Shown piece after piece: positions 24,040 through 32,309 of a stretch of 64,000 nucleotides of DNA. The notes under the pieces are model-generated. The model did no database searches and was not told where the DNA came from. It was given only the letters and a program-made list of their open reading frames with translations. A program made the position numbers and the translations under genes. Position 1 is the stretch's first letter. Each line of letters opens with the position of its first letter. Source of the stretch: Telluribacter roseus (GTDB lineage: Bacteria; Bacteroidota; Bacteroidia; Cytophagales; Spirosomataceae); NCBI RefSeq assembly GCF_017355915.2, contig NZ_JAFEUV020000012.1, positions 109,276 to 173,275 of the forward strand. Reading direction: 5' to 3'.

Positions 24040-24936
24040 TTAGCCGTGGTTATAGTGCCGGCGGGCAAAGCGTAAAAAAGTCTCAGACAAGGGCTCGGCA
24101 TCACCCTGACGAAGTATGGTGTAGAAGGGGCGTGAAATATCAAGGCCCTGAATGTCAATGACCCTGAACGAACCTGCTTTCAATTCGCTTTCGATCGCAT
24201 AAATGGAGATGAAGGCCAGGCAGTTGGAATGAAAGAGGTAGGACTTGATGCTTTCGGTACTCCCCAGGTACATCTCAATGGGCAGATCCACAAGTTTAAC
24301 GCCTACCTGACGCAGGGCGTGTTCGATGACTTCAAGGGTACCCGAGCCTCGTTCCCGAAGCAGGAAGTGATAGGCTTTGAGCTCCTCCACGGACACCTCA
24401 TCCCGCTGGGCCAGCGGATGCTCCGTCCTGGCTACCAGTACTATTTCATCGGGTACAAAGGGAGTATAGCGCAATTCGTGCAGGTGGGTTCTACCTTCCA
24501 CGATACCCAGGTCAATGTCCCGGTTGAGCAGGGCCTGTTCGATCTGCTCGGTATTGCCACTGACGAGGGAGATGGTAATATCGGCGTGTTTATCATGAAA
24601 GCGGGCCAGTACCGGCGGCAGTACGTACTGTGCCACCGTAGAGCTGGCCCCCAGCCGTAGCACACCCGAGTGCTGTCCTTTCAGGCTGTTCAGGTCGAAC
24701 TCAAGCTGCCGGTAGTTGGCATGAATGATTTCGGCGTGGTCCAAAGCTATCTTTCCGGCGGGTGTCAGCCTGATCTGCTTCCCTGCCCGCTCAAACAGGG
24801 CTACTCCAAACTGCTGTTCCAGTTCATGGATATGCCTGGTGACGGCAGGTTGTGTAATATGCAGTTCAGCGGCGGCTTTGGTGAAGCTAAGCTTTTTGGC
24901 AACCGTATAGAAAACGTACAGGCGGAAGTCCAGCAT
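24040..24936 (-). CDS. LysR-family transcriptional regulator
   Basis: A 298-aa regulator: winged helix-turn-helix at the N-terminus (FTKAAAELHITQPAVTRHIH, residues about 18-40), then a periplasmic-binding-like effector domain (VLRLGASSTVAQYVLPPVL; DLGIVEG; FLLRERGSGT). The effector part resembles the CysB/Cbl/YeiE branch, often sulfur- or anion-sensing. The frame opens at a TTG at 24954; ATG at 24936 is used. It lies between the glycan operon and the reductase/ferredoxin pair on the same strand. The hairpin before it suggests independent transcription, with the reductase as a likely target. Confidence 0.88.
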   Translation of the reverse strand: MLDFRLYVFYTVAKKLSFTKAAAELHITQPAVTRHIHELEQQFGVALFERAGKQIRLTPAGKIALDHAEIIHANYRQLEFDLNSLKGQHSGVLRLGASSTVAQYVLPPVLARFHDKHADITISLVSGNTEQIEQALLNRDIDLGIVEGRTHLHELRYTPFVPDEIVLVARTEHPLAQRDEVSVEELKAYHFLLRERGSGTLEVIEHALRQVGVKLVDLPIEMYLGSTESIKSYLFHSNCLAFISIYAIESELKAGSFRVIDIQGLDISRPFYTILRQGDAEPLSETFLRFARRHYNHG

Positions 24937-24960
24937 GTAGGAACAGTTCAGCAATAAAAT

Positions 24961-25002
24961 GGTAAAGTAAGCAGTTTGCTCATGAAATACTGCTTACTTA
25001 CC
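24961..25002 (-). terminator. Terminator of the nine-gene glycan operon
   Basis: GGTAAAGTAAGCAGT (24961-24975) pairs with ACTGCTTACTTACC (24989-25002) with one bulged base. On the minus strand it follows and overlaps the methyltransferase stop and leads into a T-rich stretch (complement of 24951-24960). Confidence 0.7.
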
Positions 25003-25797
25003 TATTTTGATTTTTACTTCCTCCACCCAGTTTTGTTGAATTGCCGACAGGTACTCACTCTTGTTCCAGGTATCCACTGAGCTTTCATAACCCGGGTCTT
25101 TGATACAGATCAGGGTTTCATCCAGCGGTTTGTCCGATACACTAAAACCCGTAGACCGCAGCATAGCCCGCATTCCACTTTCGTTGGCCAGCCACCAGTT
25201 GGTTGGGTCACCGGCAAAGCTATGTTCGATGAAAGCCATCTTGGGCCACTCCGGCTTCAACAGGTTTTCCCGATCATGGATATGGCTATCGTACACCTCT
25301 TCAGTGGGTAGTTCCCCCGGCATAGTCAGGGTCTGGAACACCATCATGTGCTTGCACCTGCGACCCAGGATATCCAGTGCCAGCAGGGGGTAGCGCAGGT
25401 GGTAAAATACTCCCATAAACCAGATCAGGTCAAACTCCTCGTCCAACCGGGCCAGATCATATACCTGCATCTGCCTGTACCGGATCTGATCCTGCAGGCC
25501 GAAGCACTCAGCCACCCACTCCGCCTGCTGCAGGTAGTGCGCATCCACATCGATACCCAATACCTGCGCGCCCCGCCTGGCCAGCTCTATACTATAGAAG
25601 CCGGCATTACAACCCACGTCCAGCACCTTCATTCCTTTCAGATCCTCGGGAATGGAGGGGGAAAGATCCTTCCACTTAAAGGAGGGAAAATCCCCCAGAA
25701 AATGGTCCGGAGCGGTCTGCGTACCATCGGGCAAGTGTATGTTGTGGAACCAGGGACCTAGTTGTTTTATCTTCTCCTGATAATTCATTTTATCCAT
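24994..25797 (-). CDS. SAM-dependent methyltransferase, TIGR04290-like
   Basis: A 267-aa class I methyltransferase: VLDVGCNAGFYSIELARRG is motif I and LGIDVD motif II; FDLIWFMGVFYHLRYPLLAL is the post-motif region of the tRNA-cmo5U/CmoB-like branch. To my knowledge it resembles the TIGR04290 family, known only from glycan gene clusters with CgeB-type transferases. It is the last gene of the operon, overlapping the preceding gene by 8 bases. It would methylate a sugar or glycan, probably on O. Acceptor unknown. Confidence 0.82.
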   Translation of the reverse strand: MDKMNYQEKIKQLGPWFHNIHLPDGTQTAPDHFLGDFPSFKWKDLSPSIPEDLKGMKVLDVGCNAGFYSIELARRGAQVLGIDVDAHYLQQAEWVAECFGLQDQIRYRQMQVYDLARLDEEFDLIWFMGVFYHLRYPLLALDILGRRCKHMMVFQTLTMPGELPTEEVYDSHIHDRENLLKPEWPKMAFIEHSFAGDPTNWWLANESGMRAMLRSTGFSVSDKPLDETLICIKDPGYESSVDTWNKSEYLSAIQQNWVEEVKIKIGK

Positions 25798-26887
25798 TAA
25801 CGGTTGTGGTCTCTTTTTTCGCTTTAAGCTCCTCCGCGTAGCCGATCAGCTGCCTGGCCCGCTGAACGGAGGTATGCTCTTTCAGTACACGCTGTCGGGC
25901 CCTTTCACCAATTTCTTTGCGTGTCTGTTCATCCATCTCTCTCAGATACCGAAGTGTATCTGCGCTATCATAGGATACCAGTATCTCCTCATCAAACCGG
26001 AATACCGTATCCAGTCCATCCCAGTAGTCTGAAATAATGGGTACTCCGCAGGCAGCCGCTTCAAATAACCGGACACTGGGCGAGTACCCGGCCTGAATCA
26101 TATCCGCCCGGGTGATATTCATGGTAAAGCGCTGGGTAGTATAGAAGTGCCGGTGCTCCGACGGCGGCAGATGGTGCGTGTGCGTAACATTGGCAGACCA
26201 CTGTATCGTATCCGGATACTGCGGACCTACCACGGCAAAGCGACCCTCCGGCCAGGCACGGGCGGCATCGATCATCAGCTTTTCCAGGGGCGGCTGGCGA
26301 TCGGGGCTGTAAGTACCCAGGTACCCCAGGTCGTATTGTATAGGAGTGGTTTCGGGATAGTACAGATCCGTATCTACCGAGCAGTACAGGGCCTTGGCCG
26401 ATGGGGAGCCATAGACTACCTCCAGGCGGGCCAGCGTAGGCCCGCCGGTAAAGGAGAGGTACAGGTCGTAGCCGGGAATCAGATACGGGTGCAGGTACTC
26501 GTAATCCTCCCTCTCCAGCTTGGCTAGTGTAACGGGAGTATCTATATCGTAGAAAGCCCGGATACCCTGGGCCGTTTGCTGTACCCACTTTCCTACTTCT
26601 ACCCCTTCGGGTACGTAGGAACCTACGATGACCATATCGGCCGCGGCCACTACTGATTCGTAGTTCTGCTTCAACTCTTCCAGAGAAGAATACAGGTCCA
26701 GCTTGCAGTAGGGGGGAGCGGGCATATCCCGGTTGCTGGCGTACCAGGGAACATCCCGTTCGAGGAAGTGTACCTGGTGTCCCTGCTGGTGGAGCTGCTT
26801 TATCAACGCCCGGAAGGTAGTGGCGTGGCCATTGCCCCAGGAAGAAGTAATGGATAGCCCCAAAATGGTAATGTTCCAGGATTTCAT
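25790..26887 (-). CDS. CgeB-type glycosyltransferase (1)
   Basis: A 365-aa GT-B fold protein. The N-terminal half starts ITILGLSITSSWGNGHATTF and holds the acceptor domain. The C-terminal half has SPSVRLFEAAACGVPIISD and DGLDTVFRFDEEILVSYD, the Glyco_trans_1_2 signature shared by Bacillus CgeB and related transferases. No signal or membrane segment is present. It shares fold and motif order, but only modest identity, with the next two genes. It overlaps the methyltransferase start by 8 bases and the second CgeB-type gene by 4. Donor and acceptor unknown. Confidence 0.85.
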   Translation of the reverse strand: MKSWNITILGLSITSSWGNGHATTFRALIKQLHQQGHQVHFLERDVPWYASNRDMPAPPYCKLDLYSSLEELKQNYESVVAAADMVIVGSYVPEGVEVGKWVQQTAQGIRAFYDIDTPVTLAKLEREDYEYLHPYLIPGYDLYLSFTGGPTLARLEVVYGSPSAKALYCSVDTDLYYPETTPIQYDLGYLGTYSPDRQPPLEKLMIDAARAWPEGRFAVVGPQYPDTIQWSANVTHTHHLPPSEHRHFYTTQRFTMNITRADMIQAGYSPSVRLFEAAACGVPIISDYWDGLDTVFRFDEEILVSYDSADTLRYLREMDEQTRKEIGERARQRVLKEHTSVQRARQLIGYAEELKAKKETTTVNG

Positions 26888-27990
26888 GACAGTACCTCCT
26901 TTCGGTTGGTTTTGAGGTTTTTCATGAAAAGAGCCTCCGCCAGTTGAGCCCGTTGCGCATAGGTATGGTCACGAAGTACCCGCTCGTAGGCGGCTTTCCC
27001 GATCTGGGCAGCCCGCTCGGGTGAGAGCGTAGCCATAATCTGAGCTACCTCGGCTCCGGTTTCGGCAATAAGGATCTCCTGATCGGGTTCAAAGAACATT
27101 TCGATGCCTTTCCAGTGGTCGGTAATAATACAGGCCCTGGCCCCGGCGGCCTCAAACACACGGGTCGCGGGTGAGAAACCATACTTGGCCATGCTGTCGC
27201 GGCTGATGTTCAGCACGGCCATGGCGGTACAGTTAAGAGCATTATGGTCTTTGGTATATACGTGGCCCAGGTACTTGATATTGGACGGCATGGGCTTGTC
27301 GTGCCAGCCGTTACCACCCAGCATAAAGTTCTTCTGGGGAAGGGAAGCAGCTGCTTTGATAAAAAACTCCTCGACCCGCTGCTCCCTGTCGGGCAGACGG
27401 TTACCCAGGAAGGCCAGGTGGCAATCAAAAGCCTGATCCTTTTCGACCGGATGGTGCGTCTCAGGGTCAAGGGCATTGTATACAGGGATGCAGGCTTTAG
27501 CACCCATGTCGGTATAGGCTTCCACTACCGGATCACCACCTCCGTAGGTAAGTACCAGATCGTATTTTTTGACGTGCTCCCTGAAGGCATCATTCGGGTC
27601 GCTCTGCATACGGTCCAGGGTAGCCGGGGCATCTACGTCCCAGAAGATGATAAGTTGATCTTCTCCGGCCAGTTGTGGAATCCGCTCTTCCAGGTATTCA
27701 TCGAATACACCAATCCCGCTGGTTTTGATGAGTATGTCAAACTCCGGTGTCCGGGTTAGTACCGCTTCCAGTGCTTCTGTGGTAGCGTCGTACACGACAG
27801 ACGTAGCCCAGTCCACATCGGGCAGGTCACGGTGCTGTTGCCGCTCGTAGGCATCGGGCTCGAAGAACGTTATATCGTGTCCTAGTTTATGTAGTTCTTT
27901 GATGATACCACGGTAGTAGGTGGCGGCGCCGTTCCAGTAGGCCGATACAAGGCTCGAACCGAAAAAGGCTATTTTTAATGGCTGTTTCAT
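26884..27990 (-). CDS. CgeB-type glycosyltransferase (2)
   Basis: A 368-aa paralogue of the flanking genes: IAFFGSSLVSAYWNGAATYY at the N-terminus, FWDVDAPATLDRM in the middle, and SPATRVFEAAGARACIITDHW with FFEPDQEILIAE in the donor domain. The conserved CG of the paralogues is AR here, a small difference in the nucleotide-sugar loop that might change donor preference. It overlaps the downstream paralogue by 4 bases, so they are translationally coupled. Cytosolic. Confidence 0.85.
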   Translation of the reverse strand: MKQPLKIAFFGSSLVSAYWNGAATYYRGIIKELHKLGHDITFFEPDAYERQQHRDLPDVDWATSVVYDATTEALEAVLTRTPEFDILIKTSGIGVFDEYLEERIPQLAGEDQLIIFWDVDAPATLDRMQSDPNDAFREHVKKYDLVLTYGGGDPVVEAYTDMGAKACIPVYNALDPETHHPVEKDQAFDCHLAFLGNRLPDREQRVEEFFIKAAASLPQKNFMLGGNGWHDKPMPSNIKYLGHVYTKDHNALNCTAMAVLNISRDSMAKYGFSPATRVFEAAGARACIITDHWKGIEMFFEPDQEILIAETGAEVAQIMATLSPERAAQIGKAAYERVLRDHTYAQRAQLAEALFMKNLKTNRKEVLS

Positions 27991-27996
27991 GGCAGG

Positions 27997-29109
27997 TCAG
28001 AGTTTGATTGCAGTAGGTTCGGGTTGTGTAAGCTGCTCATACACTTCCATCAGTTCATCTGCCCGATGGGCACAACTGTGTCGGTCTCTGATGGTTTGCA
28101 GACCGTTTTCGGCCAGGGATGCAGCCAAAGTAGGGTCATTCAGTACCTGCTGCATCCTTTCTTTCATCTCATTCCCATTCGCAACGCTCAGGTAATCTTT
28201 GCCGACGTTGAATAGCTGCTCGGCATCCTGCCAGGGAGCACTGATAAGCGGTATCCCGCAGGACATGGCTTCAAATGGTCGGATGGTAGGTATGCCCGGA
28301 AGCGCCCGGGTATAAGGGCGCCGGGGTACGTGGATGGTAAAACGATACTTGGCAAATACATGAGGTACCTGGAAGGAGGGAAGATACCCACCATATTCAA
28401 TTCCCGCATCAGCCAGAAGTTTGAGTGCTTCATCCGGGTATCGTACCCCGTACATTTTAGCCTTCAGACCCAGCTCTTTTACGGGCTCGATCAGGAACTC
28501 GATCAGCTCCTCGGTACGCTCGTCGTCGCCCCAGTTGCCGATCCACACCAGGTCACCTTCTTTTTCAACACCTTCTATCGGGTGGAATAGCCGCGTATCT
28601 GCGGCTTCGTGCCAGGTCCAGGCCTGCTTTACCCATCCTTTTTTCTGATATATATTCTTAATTACCTCTCCGTATGCCAGTACTCCGTCGTAGTTACTCA
28701 GGTCGTAGTTGGACATACTCTGCTCTTCGGTGACCGACCGGTGATGGGTGTCGTGAAAGAGTAGTTTATAATCGTACTTCTTCTTCAGGTTACCTACCAG
28801 CTTGACCAGATCGTGATCATTCCACTCGTGTACCAGTACCAGATCCGCATCCTGAAGGTAATGACCGAGATCCGGGTTAGTAGCGTCATACATGTCGGAC
28901 GTAAGCGTAGGGTAGTTGTCTCTGAATTCGGTATATACCTTTTCTCCTCTTTCGCTCAACAGGTTGGTGAGGCTCCATCCGCCTTTGGGTTCCAGTACCT
29001 GTACCTGATGGCCGCGGTCGATTAGTTCGGCCGACACGCCACGTAGAAAATGAGCGTTGCCGTGATTCCAGTCAGATAGTAAAGAGTGGTAGAATAGTAC
29101 GATTTTCAT
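27997..29109 (-). CDS. CgeB-type glycosyltransferase (3)
   Basis: A 370-aa paralogue: IVLFYHSLLSDWNHGNAHFL at the N-terminus, LLFHDTHHRS centrally, and IPTIRPFEAMSCGIPLISAP with LFNVGKDYLSVA in the donor domain. Six bases separate it from the second CgeB-type gene. The conserved N-terminal pattern (G/H)-N-(G/A)-x-(T/A/F) followed by a helix recurs in all three paralogues and supports common descent by tandem duplication. Likely adds a sugar to the same growing product. Confidence 0.85.
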   Translation of the reverse strand: MKIVLFYHSLLSDWNHGNAHFLRGVSAELIDRGHQVQVLEPKGGWSLTNLLSERGEKVYTEFRDNYPTLTSDMYDATNPDLGHYLQDADLVLVHEWNDHDLVKLVGNLKKKYDYKLLFHDTHHRSVTEEQSMSNYDLSNYDGVLAYGEVIKNIYQKKGWVKQAWTWHEAADTRLFHPIEGVEKEGDLVWIGNWGDDERTEELIEFLIEPVKELGLKAKMYGVRYPDEALKLLADAGIEYGGYLPSFQVPHVFAKYRFTIHVPRRPYTRALPGIPTIRPFEAMSCGIPLISAPWQDAEQLFNVGKDYLSVANGNEMKERMQQVLNDPTLAASLAENGLQTIRDRHSCAHRADELMEVYEQLTQPEPTAIKL

Positions 29110-29161
29110 GTATGGACGGGTTAGTAGCTGTCAATGTATTTTAAGCTGGTTGGGCAGTATG

Positions 29162-30304
29162 TTAGACGATGGCTTTACCAGCGTTTTTCTGATCTGATAT
29201 TGCCGGGCTGTTCAGCATCTCCTCATACTTCGCCAGGTAAAGGTTTGCCATGCGCTTCGTAGTGAAGGCTTTGGCCCGAATGGCGGCCCGCTCGGCGTAT
29301 TTCTTCCTGAGGTCCGGGCGTTGGCTGAGCGTCTCGAGCGTATATTTCAGGGCTTCCAGATTGCCCGGTTCAACAAAGAAGGCCGCTCCAATCCAGTTTT
29401 CGCGAAGACTCGGAATATCACCCAGTACCAGGGTACAACCGGCATGAGCTGCTTCCAGAATGGACAAGCCAAAGGGTTCGTATCGGGCGGGCAGGGCATA
29501 AATCGAAGCTTTGGACAGCCAGCTGTTTACTTCGTTCTGATCCAGCTTACCGGTGTAGGTAACGTTGGCGAAGGTAGCGTTATCGGATGAGCCGGGTACC
29601 GCATCATCTCCCGCAATGACAACCGGCCAGGAGAGCTCACCCGCCACGCGGTTGAGGGATTCTATATTCTTGGCGCTATCCCACAGGCGGCCCATGCTGA
29701 AAATGATATCCTGCTTTTCGTCGCGGGCTATGCTTACCGGTTCGCCCCCGTTAGGAATGACGATCTTGTTGGCCACTTCACCATAGATTCGGCAAATAGA
29801 CTGCAGCATATCCCGACTGGGAGCTACTACCAGATCAGCCGCCTGCAGACCTCTCTGTACCCGGGTAAAGTACTCCTGGTACTGGTCCGGGGGCGTAGAA
29901 CCAATTACATTTTCCCACCACGAGAATACGCACGAATGGCATACCATCATGACGGGTGCGTTCCAGTCCAGATGGCCGTGGCAGTAGTTGTTCAGGTGAA
30001 TGAGATCAGGCTGAATCTGCTTCTGGAGTTCCATCAACCACGGACCCGCTTTGTCGACTCCCTCCCAGGGCTTGTCCATCCACTCCAGAGCGTAATCGCT
30101 GGAGTGCAGGGTCAGGTTAGGGATCTGAGCCGCCTGTACTTTCTGCTTTTCAGTAGGCAGGCTACCCATGGTTGCCAGATATACCTGAATATCAAATTTA
30201 CCCAGTGCTTTGGCAAGATTCAGGGAATACGTCCATACACCGCCTACGGTATCGGCGGTCATCAATATGCGGCGGGGGTACTTGAGAGTATTATTTTCTT
30301 CCAT
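29162..30304 (-). CDS. Glycosyltransferase family 4
   Basis: A 380-aa retaining GT-B glycosyltransferase. TADTVGGVWTYSLNLAKAL is the acceptor-side glycine-rich loop. IHLNNYCHGHLDW, KIVIPNGGEP and FSMGRLWDSAKNI are inter-domain motifs. YALPARYEPFGLSILEAAH holds the EPFGLSILE nucleotide-sugar E-x7-E motif of GT4. No membrane segment is present. Its start overlaps the end of the Gfo/Idh/MocA gene by 14 bases. Confidence 0.9.
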   Translation of the reverse strand: MEENNTLKYPRRILMTADTVGGVWTYSLNLAKALGKFDIQVYLATMGSLPTEKQKVQAAQIPNLTLHSSDYALEWMDKPWEGVDKAGPWLMELQKQIQPDLIHLNNYCHGHLDWNAPVMMVCHSCVFSWWENVIGSTPPDQYQEYFTRVQRGLQAADLVVAPSRDMLQSICRIYGEVANKIVIPNGGEPVSIARDEKQDIIFSMGRLWDSAKNIESLNRVAGELSWPVVIAGDDAVPGSSDNATFANVTYTGKLDQNEVNSWLSKASIYALPARYEPFGLSILEAAHAGCTLVLGDIPSLRENWIGAAFFVEPGNLEALKYTLETLSQRPDLRKKYAERAAIRAKAFTTKRMANLYLAKYEEMLNSPAISDQKNAGKAIV

Positions 30305-31283
30305 AAATCTTATCCATTATTTGGGCTACTTGTACTACTGATTCTATATCGGTGTCAAAGCCGCTTCCTTCGGCCAGCTTGCTGGTCCAGTCTACGATGG
30401 CCCGGCCGCCCCATTCATCGGGTCCGCTAAACAGGACTTCGGTACGGGTACCGTAGAAGCGCGCTACTTCAAATTCATAAAAAGATCCGTTGATGTTTCG
30501 GAAGGAGGCTCCTCCCAGTGATCCGTACACGTTGAAATAGATCTCGGCTTCCTTACCAGCCGGCAGGTTCCAGGAGCAGCTCAATCGCATGGAAGCTCCG
30601 TTTTCGGTCTGCATCAGGGCCGTTGCAAAATCTTCCACTTTGGTGTCAGGATCAGTAAGGGGCTCGCCCTTGGAGAATAGCACGGAAGATAGTACCTCCA
30701 CTTTAGGGTTGCCCAATGTCCAGAGGGCCAGGTCCAGCAGGTGTACACCTAAATCTATCACACAACCGCCACCTGATAACTCCGGATCATAGAACCAGGG
30801 CTTATCAGGGCCGTAGGCATTGTGAAAGCACATCTCGATGGCATATATTTTTCCGAGCTCACCCTTCTGTACCAGGTTGTGAAGGAGCCGGTAACAGGTA
30901 TATCGGTACGAGAAGTCCACTCCCAGCAGCAGATTGGCCTCGCGGGCGGCGTTGACTACCGCAGCGGTTTCTTTGGTGTTACGGCCAAGGGGTTTCTGGC
31001 AGAATACTGCCCGTCCCGACTGGATCGCATCCAGCGACTGGGACGCATGCAGGGCGCTGGGGGTAGCTATGACTATGCCATCCAGCTGGTGGCCCAGCAG
31101 ATCATCGTAGGAGGAACAAAAATCGGCCTCCGGAGCACTGGCTTTGGAGGCTTCGATATTATCAATGGAAGGGTCAGCAATGCAGGTAATGTTGGCGATG
31201 CCGGTTTTGGCAACGGCTTCCATACGGTTTCTTCCTATCCAGCCAACACCCAGGAATCCGATTTCTAAATTTTTATTTTCCAA
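30291..31283 (-). CDS. Gfo/Idh/MocA family oxidoreductase (cytosolic)
   Basis: A 330-aa NAD(P)-dependent dehydrogenase: IGFLGVGWIGRNRM is the Rossmann loop, VFCQKPLGRN carries the catalytic Lys, and GGGCVIDLGVHLLDLALW is the conserved active-site block with His. No signal is present, unlike the exported relative at 13 kb. In sugar nucleotide pathways such enzymes oxidise C3 or reduce keto sugars, so it may modify the sugar donor or product of this operon. It overlaps the GT4 gene by 14 bases. Confidence 0.88.
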   Translation of the reverse strand: MENKNLEIGFLGVGWIGRNRMEAVAKTGIANITCIADPSIDNIEASKASAPEADFCSSYDDLLGHQLDGIVIATPSALHASQSLDAIQSGRAVFCQKPLGRNTKETAAVVNAAREANLLLGVDFSYRYTCYRLLHNLVQKGELGKIYAIEMCFHNAYGPDKPWFYDPELSGGGCVIDLGVHLLDLALWTLGNPKVEVLSSVLFSKGEPLTDPDTKVEDFATALMQTENGASMRLSCSWNLPAGKEAEIYFNVYGSLGGASFRNINGSFYEFEVARFYGTRTEVLFSGPDEWGGRAIVDWTSKLAEGSGFDTDIESVVQVAQIMDKIYGRK

Positions 31284-31295
31284 TGGTTAGCCGGG

Positions 31296-32309
31296 TTATT
31301 TCGTGTTCAGGATTAACGCTTTTACGAAGCCTTCGGGAGCTTCCTGGTGGGTCCTGAAAGCTTCGTTGATCTGTTCGAGTGAAAAGGTGTGGGTATACAA
31401 GGGAGTTGGATCCAGAATTCCTGATTCAACGGCCAGTACAGCTTTTCTAATCCCTTCGATGTACATCTCCGCATCCCGCTCGTGGGCGTTGATCACATCC
31501 AGGCCCCGCCAGTTCCAGAGTTGTACATTTACCTGACGCATCCCGTCCTGATGGAAACCGGCTATGACTAACTTGCCGCGGATGCGCGTTAGTTCACCCG
31601 CGAGGTTGAGTGGCCACTCCTTCCCGGTACATTCTATAACCCGGTCACAGAACTCTCCATTGGTAAGGTCACTCACCGCGTTGATGATCCTATAATGATC
31701 GTCCATGGCTATGGCTTCATCCGCTCCGAATTGCCGTGCCAGGCCCAGTGATGAAGTTCTTCTTGATACAGCGATAACACGGGCTCCGGCTTCTTTAGCT
31801 AACTGTACCAGCAGCGCTCCCAGAAATCCAATGCCCAGAATGGCGACGGTCTGACCGGCGCGAATGTCACTGCGGTTGAAGATGTTCATGGCGCAGCCCA
31901 GGGGCTCGCCGGGGAAAGGGAGTCCTTTCAACTTCTCGGGAAGCTTTATAGCATGGCTGGCGGGAGCGTAGTCATACTCCCCAAAGGCATTGTAGGATAG
32001 TACAGCTACATGATCTCCAACCTGGAAATCCATTACGTTAGCCCCTACGGCGTGTACGGTACCCCAGCCTTCGTGACCGGGACCACCAGCCTGTATGGGA
32101 TACTGAAACCACTCCCGGCCTTCCCATACCGGTAGGTTGGAGGAGCATAGTCCGCAGCCATCCAGCTTTATACAAATTTCATCATCAGCGGGAGGACGTA
32201 GGGTTACTTCGGTAATCTCGATAGATTGGGGAGCTGCGATGACCGCAGAACGTCCCGTAACCAGATCTAGGTTAGATAGAGCAGGTCTGTTTTGTACTTC
32301 GGGTATCAT
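31296..32309 (-). CDS. Zinc-binding alcohol dehydrogenase (MDR family)
   Basis: A 337-aa medium-chain dehydrogenase. DGCGLCSSNLPVWEG carries a catalytic-zinc Cys region, GGPGHEGWG the zinc His-Glu pair, and VAILGIGFLGALLVQLAKEAG the NAD-binding Rossmann fold. The usual structural-zinc four-Cys loop is missing. In the operon it may oxidise a sugar alcohol or supply a keto precursor. It overlaps the glycosidase-epimerase fusion by 4 bases, implying coupling. Confidence 0.87.
   Translation of the reverse strand: MIPEVQNRPALSNLDLVTGRSAVIAAPQSIEITEVTLRPPADDEICIKLDGCGLCSSNLPVWEGREWFQYPIQAGGPGHEGWGTVHAVGANVMDFQVGDHVAVLSYNAFGEYDYAPASHAIKLPEKLKGLPFPGEPLGCAMNIFNRSDIRAGQTVAILGIGFLGALLVQLAKEAGARVIAVSRRTSSLGLARQFGADEAIAMDDHYRIINAVSDLTNGEFCDRVIECTGKEWPLNLAGELTRIRGKLVIAGFHQDGMRQVNVQLWNWRGLDVINAHERDAEMYIEGIRKAVLAVESGILDPTPLYTHTFSLEQINEAFRTHQEAPEGFVKALILNTK

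Noticed and set aside
24040..24936. Treating the LysR gene as part of the glycan operon
   Set aside because: A hairpin with a T-rich tail lies between them (24961-25002), and the regulator adjoins the reductase gene instead.
25790..29109. Reading the CgeB-type genes as sporulation genes
   Set aside because: CgeB is a spore-crust protein in Bacillus, but here the genes sit in a glycan operon in a non-sporulating lineage. Only the glycosyltransferase fold is shared.
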